7,963 bases of DNA from JBALVT01 sp045110675 (GTDB taxonomy: Bacteria > Pseudomonadota > Gammaproteobacteria > Pseudomonadales > Halieaceae), in NCBI GenBank assembly GCA_045110675.1, contig JBGCGJ010000083.1, positions 1-7,963 of the forward strand, given 5' to 3'. Made by a program: the position numbers and the translations under genes. The first letter of the stretch is position 1, and each line of letters begins with the position of its first letter. Below, in pieces: positions 1 to 6,246 of this stretch. The notes beneath the pieces are model-generated. The model was given only the letters and a program-made list of their open reading frames with translations. It was not told the DNA's origin and searched no databases.

Positions 1-18
1 GGCAGCTACTGCGAATAA
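1..18 (+). CDS. possible 3' end of an upstream gene, perhaps a second DUF4124-type protein
   Basis: Reading from base 1, the first five codons give Gly-Ser-Tyr-Cys-Glu followed by a TAA stop at 16-18. The DUF4124 gene that follows ends in Lys-Ser-His-Cys-Glu-stop, so the two tails share the pattern Ser-(Tyr/His)-Cys-Glu-stop. This suggests, but cannot prove, that the upstream gene is a paralogue in tandem. Five codons are too few for identification, and the match could be chance. Confidence 0.25.
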   Translation, partial: GSYCE

Positions 19-229
19 TCGTATCGGAGTAGTGAACCAGTGACCGAGGGTACTCGATATGGTTGTTTCCACTTGCAAGACGCCCGCATTGTTGCCAGTA
101 AACGCTGAATAGTCAACCACTTGGGGCAATTAAGTGATTTATACCTATCAATCAGGAACGGTTGCTTAGGGATACACTATTAGGGTATTTTTGATCATAC
201 GGACACCATAATAGCCTGGAGAAATAGCC
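19..229. other. non-coding upstream region of the DUF4124 gene
   Basis: No convincing reading frame is present on either strand; the longest minus-strand candidate I found (6-89) has 28 codons and no family resemblance. The region is relatively AT-rich from about 125 to 215. It contains a short direct repeat (TTAGGG at 166-171 and 180-185) and a loose inverted repeat (CTATTA 177-182 with TAATAG 209-214). It presumably holds the promoter of the gene at 230, but I found no well-spaced -35/-10 pair. The best ribosome-binding sequence is TGGAG at 217-221, eight bases before the GTG start. Confidence 0.5.
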
Positions 230-688
230 GTGAAAGGGACGAAGCAACTAAGCTTGTGTGCAACGATTTTAGTGATGTTGGGGGCAATCAGCACAGAGGC
301 ATTGGCGGGCAATACCTACTATCGTTGGACAGATCCCGATGGTAACCCCGTGCACAGTGACCGCCCACCGCCAACCGGCACCAATTACGAGGTGGTTTCA
401 ACTGGCACCAGTCAGGTTAGAAAGGTGTCTTCCAGCGAGGGCGCAGTGGCACCTGTGTCAGATACCTCTAAAAAGGATGATTTTGACGGCTTTGAAGAAG
501 CCAAGGCAGAAGCGCCAGCCAAAAACGCGGAATTTTGTAAGAGTGCGAAAGAGAATTTGGACACTCTTGAATCGAAAGCGAGAATTCGACTTAAAGACGA
601 CAATGGGGAATATCGCTATCTCACAGCAGAAGAAAAAGAGACTCAAAAGAAGACCGCTCGAGATCTAATCAAGTCTCACTGCGAATGA
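230..688 (+). CDS. secreted DUF4124-domain protein of unknown function
   Basis: The 152-residue product begins with a Sec signal peptide: basic start, hydrophobic core at about residues 8-20, and likely cleavage after Ala-Leu-Ala at 26. There is no lipobox, so the mature protein is probably periplasmic. Residues 29-48 carry the DUF4124 signature, Tyr-Tyr-Arg-Trp-Thr-Asp-Pro-Asp-Gly-Asn followed by His-Ser-Asp-Arg-Pro-Pro. A low-complexity linker (about 55-98) leads to a charged, probably helical tail. That tail has cysteines at 103 and 151 that could form a disulfide after export (inference). DUF4124 proteins are common in gammaproteobacteria and have no established biochemical role. The GTG start is supported by TGGAG eight bases upstream and by the intact signal peptide. 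The gene is convergent with clpB and shares its terminator. Confidence 0.88.
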   Translation: MKGTKQLSLCATILVMLGAISTEALAGNTYYRWTDPDGNPVHSDRPPPTGTNYEVVSTGTSQVRKVSSSEGAVAPVSDTSKKDDFDGFEEAKAEAPAKNAEFCKSAKENLDTLESKARIRLKDDNGEYRYLTAEEKETQKKTARDLIKSHCE

Positions 689-713
689 GATTCTGCTTTG
701 GAAAAAGTAATGT

Positions 714-737
714 AAAGGCTCCTCACAGAGCCTTTTT
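714..737. terminator. stem-loop terminator shared by the DUF4124 gene and clpB
   Basis: A perfect 8-base-pair stem (AAAGGCTC 714-721 with GAGCCTTT 728-735) encloses a six-base loop. In the + direction it runs into five T's (733-737), a classical rho-independent terminator 25 bases after the DUF4124 stop. On the minus strand the same stem lies five bases beyond the clpB stop. There it is followed by TTT and, a few bases later, a second T run (the complement of 701-705), so it can plausibly terminate both convergent transcripts. Termination from the clpB side is the less certain of the two. Confidence 0.85.
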
Positions 738-742
738 CGCAT

Positions 743-3319
743 TTAGCGCTGGCTAAACTCAGTAACACCCTCGTTCGCATCAACTACAACAACACTGCCG
801 CTTAGAAACTCCCCTGACAAAATGCTCTGCGCTAAGGGGTTTTCCAGCTTTTGCTGAATTGCGCGCTTAAGGGGGCGAGCGCCGTACACTGGGTCAAATC
901 CAGCCGTGACCAACACATCCATAAAGCTATCAGTCAGCTCGAGGGTTATTTCCCGCTCAGCTAAGCGATCCCTTAGAGATTGAAGTTGGATCTCCGCGAT
1001 GCCTCGAATTTGCTCTTTGAGCAATGGGTGAAATACTACCGACTCATCCACCCTATTGATAAACTCGGGACGAAAATGGCTACCAACGACCGCCATGACT
1101 GCAGATTTAATCTGCTCATAATTCTCATCACCCGCCATTTCCTGAATAATGTCCGACCCCAGGTTTGAGGTCATGACAATCACGGTGTTGCGAAAATCCA
1201 CGGTGCGGCCCTGCCCATCCGTCAATCGGCCATCTTCGAGCACTTGAAGCAAAATATTAAATACATCGGGATGGGCTTTTTCAACTTCATCCAAAAGCAA
1301 CAAGGAGTAAGGTCGCCTGCGCACAGCTTCGGTCAGGTAACCACCCTCCTCGTAGCCAACATAACCCGGTGGCGCACCGATTAGTCTGGCGACCGAGTGC
1401 TTTTCCATGAACTCAGACATATCGACCCGGACCATAGCCTGCTCGCTATCGTACAAGAAGTCTGCGAGCGCTTTACACAATTCGGTTTTGCCCACACCCG
1501 TTGGCCCCAGAAACAGGAATGAACCATTGGGTCGATTGGGGTCGGACAGTCCCGCCCTGGAACGCCTGACCGCATTCGACACAGCCAAAACAGCTTCATC
1601 CTGCCCCACGACCTGGCGATGCAGAGACTCTTCCATTCTAAGCAGCTTGTCCCGATCACCTTCCAACATTTTTGAGATCGGTATTCCTGTCCAGCGAGAA
1701 ACCACCTCAGCAACCTCTTCATCGGTCACCTTGTTTCGCAGTAAGGTGTGCTCAACAGTCTCCGCCTGGGCAGCCAATTGCAGCTGTTTTTCAAGCTCAG
1801 GCATGCGACCGTATTGCAGCTCAGACATTCGCGTCAAATCACCGGCACGGCTCGCTGATTCAAGTTCCAGCTTAACCTTCTCGATCTCGCTCTTAATTTG
1901 CGCAACCCCCTGAAGAGAGGCTTTCTCAGCCTTCCAGACTTCTTCGAGGTCAGAGAATTCCCGCTCTACTTTCTCTATTTCCTGAGCGAGAATTTCCAGT
2001 TGTTTCAGCGCTGCTGGGTCGCTGTCTTTCTTAACCGCCTCACGTTCGATTTTGAGTTGTATCAATCGACGCTCTAACTTATCCATGGACTCAGGTTTGG
2101 AATCGATTTCCATTCGGATGCGACTGGCCGCTTCGTCCACCAGATCGATGGCCTTATCGGGAAGCTGCCTGTCCGTGATATAGCGCTGGGATAACTTTGC
2201 CGCAGCGATAATGGCGCTGTCGGTAATATCAACTCCGTGGTGCACTTCGTACCGCTCTTTCAAACCACGCAATATAGCAATCGTGTCTTCCTCACTAGGC
2301 TCATCGACGAGCACTTTCTGAAAGCGCCTCTCCAGTGCCGCGTCTTTTTCGACGTATTGACGATACTCATTCAGGGTAGTCGCACCCACACAGTGCAGTT
2401 CACCGCGAGCGAGGGCGGGCTTGAGCATATTACCGGCATCCATTGACCCTTCAGCTTTGCCCGCACCTACCATTGTGTGCAGTTCATCGATAAAAAGAAT
2501 GATCCGCCCTTCGTGCTTGCCCAGCTCATTGAGCACCGCTTTCAGGCGCTCCTCAAAATCACCGCGAAATTTTGCACCCGCCAGGAGTGCACCGAGATCC
2601 AAAGAAAGTACCCGTTTGCCGCTAAGGCCTTCAGGGACCTCACCGTTAACAATTCTCTGCGCCAATCCCTCGATAATGGCTGTTTTTCCGACTCCCGGCT
2701 CCCCAATCAGAACCGGGTTATTCTTGGTTCGTCGCTGCAGCACTTGAATCGTTCTGCGAATTTCGTCATCTCGACCAATAACCGGGTCAAGCTTGCCTTG
2801 TTCGGCGAGCTCGTTGAGGTCGATGGTGTATTTATCGAGTGCCTGTCGGGATTCCTCGGCCTCAGGGCTATTGACTCCCTCCCCTCCGCGAACCTCATCA
2901 ATGGCCTTCGTTAGTGACTGCTCAGACACACCACTGGATTTCAACAATTCTCCAGTCGATGTTTTGCTGTTTAACATAGCCAGTATGACGAGTTCACTGG
3001 AGATGTAAGCATCACCTCTTTTCTGCGCCAATTTGTCGGTGGCGTTAAGGATTCTGCCCAACTCGTTGGACATATGAACATCGGCATCGTTTCCACTCAC
3101 CTGAGGCAGTGAATCCAGGGCAGACTTAACTCCACTCGATAAAGCCTGTAGATCGGCGCCCGCTTTTTGCAACAAAGGACGAATAGCTCCGCCTTGCTGA
3201 TCCAATAAAGCATCGAGCAGATGTACAGGTTCAATAAAATTGTGATCGCGCCCCAGGGCAGCGGACTGTGCATCAGCCAATGCCATTTGTAGCTGGTTAG
3301 TAAATTTGTCAATTCTCAT
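743..3319 (-). CDS. clpB: ClpB, ATP-dependent protein disaggregase (Hsp100)
   Basis: This cytoplasmic hexameric AAA+ chaperone pulls polypeptides out of aggregates together with DnaK-DnaJ-GrpE. The 858-residue product (857 in E. coli) has the full architecture: N-domain (about 1-145), first ATPase with Walker A GEPGVGKT at 206-213 and Walker B ending Asp278-Glu279, and arginine fingers 331-332. A coiled-coil middle domain follows (about 410-530). The second ATPase has Walker A GPTGVGKT at 605-612, Walker B Asp677-Glu678, pore motif Gly-Tyr-Val-Gly at 652-655, and Arg756. The chosen ATG (3317-3319) begins Met-Arg-Ile-Asp-Lys-Phe, as in the family, and has GAGGAG nine to ten bases upstream. A GTG at 3350-3352 would add 11 unconserved residues. 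A sigma-32-type promoter lies just upstream; read-through from rluD-pgeF is also possible. No key residue is missing. Confidence 0.98.
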   Translation of the reverse strand: MRIDKFTNQLQMALADAQSAALGRDHNFIEPVHLLDALLDQQGGAIRPLLQKAGADLQALSSGVKSALDSLPQVSGNDADVHMSNELGRILNATDKLAQKRGDAYISSELVILAMLNSKTSTGELLKSSGVSEQSLTKAIDEVRGGEGVNSPEAEESRQALDKYTIDLNELAEQGKLDPVIGRDDEIRRTIQVLQRRTKNNPVLIGEPGVGKTAIIEGLAQRIVNGEVPEGLSGKRVLSLDLGALLAGAKFRGDFEERLKAVLNELGKHEGRIILFIDELHTMVGAGKAEGSMDAGNMLKPALARGELHCVGATTLNEYRQYVEKDAALERRFQKVLVDEPSEEDTIAILRGLKERYEVHHGVDITDSAIIAAAKLSQRYITDRQLPDKAIDLVDEAASRIRMEIDSKPESMDKLERRLIQLKIEREAVKKDSDPAALKQLEILAQEIEKVEREFSDLEEVWKAEKASLQGVAQIKSEIEKVKLELESASRAGDLTRMSELQYGRMPELEKQLQLAAQAETVEHTLLRNKVTDEEVAEVVSRWTGIPISKMLEGDRDKLLRMEESLHRQVVGQDEAVLAVSNAVRRSRAGLSDPNRPNGSFLFLGPTGVGKTELCKALADFLYDSEQAMVRVDMSEFMEKHSVARLIGAPPGYVGYEEGGYLTEAVRRRPYSLLLLDEVEKAHPDVFNILLQVLEDGRLTDGQGRTVDFRNTVIVMTSNLGSDIIQEMAGDENYEQIKSAVMAVVGSHFRPEFINRVDESVVFHPLLKEQIRGIAEIQLQSLRDRLAEREITLELTDSFMDVLVTAGFDPVYGARPLKRAIQQKLENPLAQSILSGEFLSGSVVVVDANEGVTEFSQR

Positions 3320-3329
3320 GCTAATAGGT

Positions 3330-3360
3330 CTCCTCGGAACCCGCGCATCCACCGAGGGTT
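3330..3360 (-). promoter_or_regulatory. clpB ribosome-binding site inside a possible masking hairpin
   Basis: On the minus strand the Shine-Dalgarno sequence GAGGAG occupies 3335-3330, ten bases before the ATG. Its GAGG part belongs to a 6-base-pair inverted repeat: CCTCGG (3357-3352) pairs with CCGAGG (3337-3332) across a 14-base loop. A second hairpin, AACCC (3360-3356) with GGGTT (3342-3338), overlaps the first and would leave the Shine-Dalgarno free. The repeats are visible directly. A role in temperature-dependent translation is inference only. Confidence 0.4.
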
Positions 3361-3380
3361 CACTTTATCTCTGACCTAAT

Positions 3381-3408
3381 AAATGGGGTTATTTAGCGTT
3401 TTTTCAAG
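3381..3408 (-). promoter_or_regulatory. sigma-32 (RpoH) heat-shock promoter of clpB
   Basis: The minus strand reads CTTGAAA (3408-3402), a 13-base spacer, then CCCCATTT (3388-3381). This matches the established sigma-32 consensus CTTGAAA-N(11-16)-CCCCATNT at every defined position. Transcription would start near 3374-3375, giving a leader of about 55 bases before the clpB ATG. The -35 element begins nine bases after the pgeF stop codon, so the promoter fills the gap between the two genes. clpB is a known RpoH-regulon gene, which fits. Confidence 0.93.
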
Positions 3409-3417
3409 GTGTAAAGG

Positions 3418-4188
3418 CTAGCTAGGCTTGATACAGATCAACGAAGCCATTCGACCGGTCTGACCGTCTCGGCGATAGGAAAAGAATCTGTCCGCATTAG
3501 AATAGGTGCACAATCCACCCCCATAAATCCGGTTAACACCCACTTGGTTGAGACGCAATTTGGCCAGTGCAAACAGGTCCGCCATATAGCGCTCGGAATT
3601 TCGGGTGCTAGGGGTAAAGCACCGGTTCACTTCGTCACGGGTTTTATTTTTAGCTGCATCCATAAAACTGGACTTAACTTCTGAGCCAACCTCAAAGGCT
3701 TCGGAGCCAATTGCGGGGCCCAGCCAGGCGAGAAGTTGGTCATCGTGAGTTCTTATTGCCTCGACTGTCTGTTCGAGAACCCCGTTAAGAAGACCTCGCC
3801 AACCCGCATGCGCTGCGGCAACAATCGTTCCCTGAAGATTACACAGAAGTACTGGCAGGCAGTCTGCGCTGAGGATTGCACAAGCCATATCTGACTCTGA
3901 AGTCCAACAGGCATCTGCCTCAGGATAATCGTCTAATATCTCCGATACTCCAGCGCGTACAATCTCTGTGCCGTGGATTTGAGACAGCCATTGAACTTTT
4001 GCACTTTCCGGCAGGAGTTCGTACAGCACTGCTCGATTTGCGGCGACGGCCTGCGGGTCATCCCCCACGTGATGTCCCATATTGAGACTGCAAAATCTCT
4101 CAGAGCTGAACCCACCCACCCTGCTAGTGTAAAACGCAGTGATGTTTTCAGGCGCTGGCCAATCGGCCCTAATAAGAGGTTGATTCAC
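3418..4188 (-). CDS. pgeF: PgeF (YfiH), peptidoglycan editing factor, multicopper-polyphenol-oxidase-like family
   Basis: The 256-residue protein belongs to the YfiH/LACC1 family. In E. coli PgeF limits incorporation of L-Ser in place of L-Ala in peptidoglycan precursors, and family members have purine nucleoside phosphorylase or deaminase activity, so annotations as 'laccase' are doubtful. The metal-site motifs are intact: Gln-Ile-His-Gly (His72), Ser-Ala-Asp-Cys (Cys110) and His-Ala-Gly-Trp-Arg-Gly (His127). Gly-Pro-Ala-Ile (157-160), Asp204 within Met-Ala-Asp-Leu, and a Gly-Gly-Gly-Leu-Cys-Thr motif (223-228) followed by Phe-Phe-Ser-Tyr-Arg-Arg (235-240) are also typical. The start is GTG at 4186-4188, inside the end of rluD. 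No strong Shine-Dalgarno is adjacent, which suggests translational coupling. Length and N-terminal alignment fit the family. Confidence 0.95.
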   Translation of the reverse strand: MNQPLIRADWPAPENITAFYTSRVGGFSSERFCSLNMGHHVGDDPQAVAANRAVLYELLPESAKVQWLSQIHGTEIVRAGVSEILDDYPEADACWTSESDMACAILSADCLPVLLCNLQGTIVAAAHAGWRGLLNGVLEQTVEAIRTHDDQLLAWLGPAIGSEAFEVGSEVKSSFMDAAKNKTRDEVNRCFTPSTRNSERYMADLFALAKLRLNQVGVNRIYGGGLCTYSNADRFFSYRRDGQTGRMASLICIKPS

Positions 4189-5149
4189 GGCCAGCCACTG
4201 CGTCCTCGCGCTTCAAGGTGTTTAACAGATTGGCTAGATCTTCGGGCAGGTCACAACGAAACGAAACCTGTTCCCCCGATTCAGGATGTATGAGTCCCAG
4301 CTCCTGAGCATGTAACGCTTGCCTCGGAAATGTCCGCAGGGCTTCAATCAGTTCTGCTGAGGCGCCCTTGGGTATTCGAGGTCTACCGCCGTAAAGTGGG
4401 TCGCCAATGAGAGGATAGTGCCGATGCGCCATATGCACTCTGATTTGGTGGGTGCGGCCTGTCTCCAGATTCACCGCTATTTGGGTGAAGTGCGCAAACC
4501 GCGTGACCACCCGATAATGGGTAATTGCGGTCTTTCCACCAACATTTGTGACAGCCATCTTTTTCCGCTGCCTGGGGTGTCGAGCCATTGGTTCATTGAC
4601 CGTACCGCCTCCAGTCATTGCACCCACGCACACCGCAACATACTGCCGTTTGACGGTGCGAGATTGTAGTTGATCTACCAGATGGTGATGGGCAGAGAGC
4701 GATTTTGCCGCCACCATAATCCCGGTCGTTTCCATATCGAGTCTATGCACTATTCCAGCACGTGGCAGATTAGCCATATCTGGCGAGTGATTGAGCAGGG
4801 CGTTCACCAAAGTACCATCAGCATGTCCCGCCGCCGGGTGGACTACAAGCCCTGTGGGTTTATTCAAGACCAGAATGCTTTCGTCCTCATAGATGATATC
4901 CAGCTCGATTTCCTGGGGCTGCCAAGATACTTCCAGCTCTGGAGTGGCTTCAATAGTGACCATAGCGCCAGCCGCCACTTTATCCCTGGGACGCAATTGT
5001 GCGCCATCGACAAGCAGCTCACCCTTTTTAATCCAGGTTTGCAGCCGAGATCGGGAATAGTTGGGGAACAGCTGGGCCGCAATCTGGTCCAATCTCTCAT
5101 AGCTCAAAGAGTCTGGAATCGTTGCGCTGAGCTGAATTTTCTCAGTCAT
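4169..5149 (-). CDS. rluD: RluD, 23S rRNA pseudouridine(1911/1915/1917) synthase
   Basis: RluD isomerises three uridines in helix 69 of 23S rRNA, at the heart of the ribosomal subunit interface. The 326-residue length equals that of E. coli RluD. An N-terminal S4 RNA-binding domain (about 15-75) includes Tyr-Ser-Arg-Ser-Arg-Leu at 31-36. The catalytic domain follows, with Leu-Asn-Lys-Pro (95-98), Val-Val-His-Pro (102-105) and the hallmark His-Arg-Leu-Asp motif at 135-138, where Asp138 is the expected catalytic aspartate. Glu-Thr-Gly-Arg-Thr-His-Gln-Ile-Arg-Val-His (229-239) and Gly-Asp-Pro-Leu-Tyr-Gly-Gly (249-255) are the later family motifs. The ATG at 5147-5149 has AGGAAA (complement of 5154-5159) four bases upstream. 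The stop lies inside pgeF (20-base overlap). Neighbouring bamD is divergent. Confidence 0.97.
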   Translation of the reverse strand: MTEKIQLSATIPDSLSYERLDQIAAQLFPNYSRSRLQTWIKKGELLVDGAQLRPRDKVAAGAMVTIEATPELEVSWQPQEIELDIIYEDESILVLNKPTGLVVHPAAGHADGTLVNALLNHSPDMANLPRAGIVHRLDMETTGIMVAAKSLSAHHHLVDQLQSRTVKRQYVAVCVGAMTGGGTVNEPMARHPRQRKKMAVTNVGGKTAITHYRVVTRFAHFTQIAVNLETGRTHQIRVHMAHRHYPLIGDPLYGGRPRIPKGASAELIEALRTFPRQALHAQELGLIHPESGEQVSFRCDLPEDLANLLNTLKREDAVAGRESTSY

Positions 5150-5248
5150 CGTATTTCCTGTTTATGCGTCAGTCCGCCTGTGGTTAAATAGCGCTCGGCG
5201 GGCATCCTGAATGCGCACATACTACCACGCAGACGTTACTATTATTTG
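5150..5248. promoter_or_regulatory. divergent intergenic region between rluD and bamD
   Basis: These 99 bases must carry the promoters for rluD-pgeF (minus) and bamD (plus). For bamD the best sigma-70-like pair I see is TTTATG (5161-5166), a 17-base spacer and TTAAAT (5184-5189); both hexamers are weak. That -10 lies between the arms of a short inverted repeat (CCGCC 5174-5178, GGCGG 5197-5201). I see no good sigma-E motif, although bamD belongs to the sigma-E regulon in E. coli. No convincing promoter for rluD was found. Confidence 0.3.
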
Positions 5249-6133
5249 GTGAAACCCTTGAAACACATCCTGGTCATCCTACTAAGCCTCGCCATTGTGG
5301 CCTGCTCAAGCACCGAAGAATCCCCTGATATTGCTGCGGATACGGGTGAGCAGCAAATGTACGAGGAGGCCCAACGCTACCTTCGCAACAGCAACTTTGA
5401 CCTCGCGGTACGCAGTTTACAATTACTGGAGTCACGCTTCCCGTTCGGGAAGTATGCTGAACAAGCGCAACTGGAACTGATTTACGCCCATTTCGGCTCC
5501 TATGAACACGAGGCCGCTGTAGAGGCTGCCGACCGATTTATACGACTGCATCCGCAGCACCCGAATGTCGACTACGCCTACTACATGAAGGGTTTATCAG
5601 CCCACACCAGCAATCAGGATATTTTTTCTCGATTTTTGCCGGGGGACGAAACTTCGAGAGACACCAAACACGCAAAAGAAGCCTTTGCGGAATTTTCCCA
5701 ACTCCTGGCACGCTATCCAGATAGCACCTATGCCGCCGATGCACGCGCGAGAATGGTTCATTTGCGCAACTTGCTAGCACGTCACGAAATTACCGTTGCC
5801 AACTATTATTTTCGTCGCGGCGCCTATATGGCTGCCGCCAACAGAGGGCGATATGTGGTGGAAAACTTTCAGCAAACGCCTGCAGTAGCGGACGCACTGG
5901 TGGTTATGGCCCAAGGCTACCTCCTACTAGGTCTGGATGAATTATCTCAAGATGCGATCGATGTTCTGGTTTTAAACTACCCGGATCACCCCTCTCTGAA
6001 CGAAAACGGGGAGTTTCAAAGTGCCTACTCTCTGGATGGGCAAGATCGATCGTGGATTAACAAGCTCAGCTTTGGGTTGTTCGATCCGCCTAAACCACCA
6101 CAGTTTGACACTCGAGAGCAGTATAAAGGCTAG
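5249..6133 (+). CDS. bamD: BamD, outer-membrane protein assembly lipoprotein (ComL/YfiO)
   Basis: BamD is the essential lipoprotein partner of BamA in the complex that folds beta-barrel proteins into the outer membrane; it faces the periplasm. From GTG at 5249 the product has 294 residues. A signal peptide ends in a lipobox, Ile-Val-Ala-Cys, with the lipidated cysteine at 19. The mature part consists of tetratricopeptide-like repeats (about 35-250). It shows BamD family signatures: Arg-Phe-Pro-Phe-Gly-Lys-Tyr near 63-69, Val-Asp-Tyr-Ala-Tyr-Tyr-Met-Lys-Gly near 106-114, and Arg-His-Glu-Ile-Thr-Val-Ala-Asn-Tyr-Tyr near 178-187. It is about 50 residues longer than the 245-residue E. coli protein because of a C-terminal extension, as in Pseudomonas. 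A TTG at 5246 could also be the start. Neither has a clear Shine-Dalgarno sequence. Confidence 0.95.
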   Translation: MKPLKHILVILLSLAIVACSSTEESPDIAADTGEQQMYEEAQRYLRNSNFDLAVRSLQLLESRFPFGKYAEQAQLELIYAHFGSYEHEAAVEAADRFIRLHPQHPNVDYAYYMKGLSAHTSNQDIFSRFLPGDETSRDTKHAKEAFAEFSQLLARYPDSTYAADARARMVHLRNLLARHEITVANYYFRRGAYMAAANRGRYVVENFQQTPAVADALVVMAQGYLLLGLDELSQDAIDVLVLNYPDHPSLNENGEFQSAYSLDGQDRSWINKLSFGLFDPPKPPQFDTREQYKG

Positions 6134-6199
6134 GACTGCATGGCTTGACTATCGCTAGTCGCTGACGCCTAAGCCAAGACAGCGAATGCCATCAGTCCT
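6132..6199. repeat. long imperfect inverted repeat just after bamD
   Basis: AGGACTG-C-ATGGC (6132-6144) pairs with GCCAT-CAGTCCT (6188-6199): 12 base pairs interrupted by a single bulged C at 6139. Inside the arms lie two competing smaller hairpins: GACTA (6147-6151) with TAGTC (6156-6160), and TCGCTG (6159-6164) with CAGCGA (6180-6185). The structure starts in the bamD stop codon. There is no T run after it, so it is not a standard rho-independent terminator. It may stabilise the bamD mRNA 3' end or be a dispersed palindromic repeat (inference). Confidence 0.6.
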
Positions 6200-6246
6200 G
6201 AGAGTTACCCGGCAGACCATTCAGGCTATCTCCTTTTTACAAATCG

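Noticed and set aside
6..89. 28-codon minus-strand frame at the left edge
   Set aside because: Too short, no ribosome-binding site seen, and no recognisable protein features.
207..212. CATAAT as a -10 element for the DUF4124 gene
   Set aside because: There is no acceptable -35 at 16-18 bases upstream. Transcription would begin around 218-219, inside the TGGAG ribosome-binding sequence.
1407..1913. 168-codon open frame on the + strand inside clpB, and other antisense frames at 980-1168, 2421-2747 and 2477-2914
   Set aside because: They lie fully antisense to a highly conserved gene, are rich in Ser, Arg and Pro as expected of shadow frames, and show no domain or start signal.
3320..3352. Upstream GTG start that would lengthen ClpB by 11 residues
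   Set aside because: The extra residues (Met-Asp-Ala-Arg-Val-Pro-Arg...) do not resemble any ClpB N-terminus. The ATG at 3317-3319 begins the conserved Met-Arg-Ile-Asp sequence and has a good Shine-Dalgarno ten bases upstream.
5150..5248. Sigma-E promoter for bamD as in E. coli
   Set aside because: I found no GGAACTT-like -35 with a suitable -10 in this gap on the + strand.
6230..6240. Intrinsic terminator at the T run 6234-6238 after bamD
   Set aside because: No GC-rich stem immediately precedes the T run; only four-base complementarities could be found.
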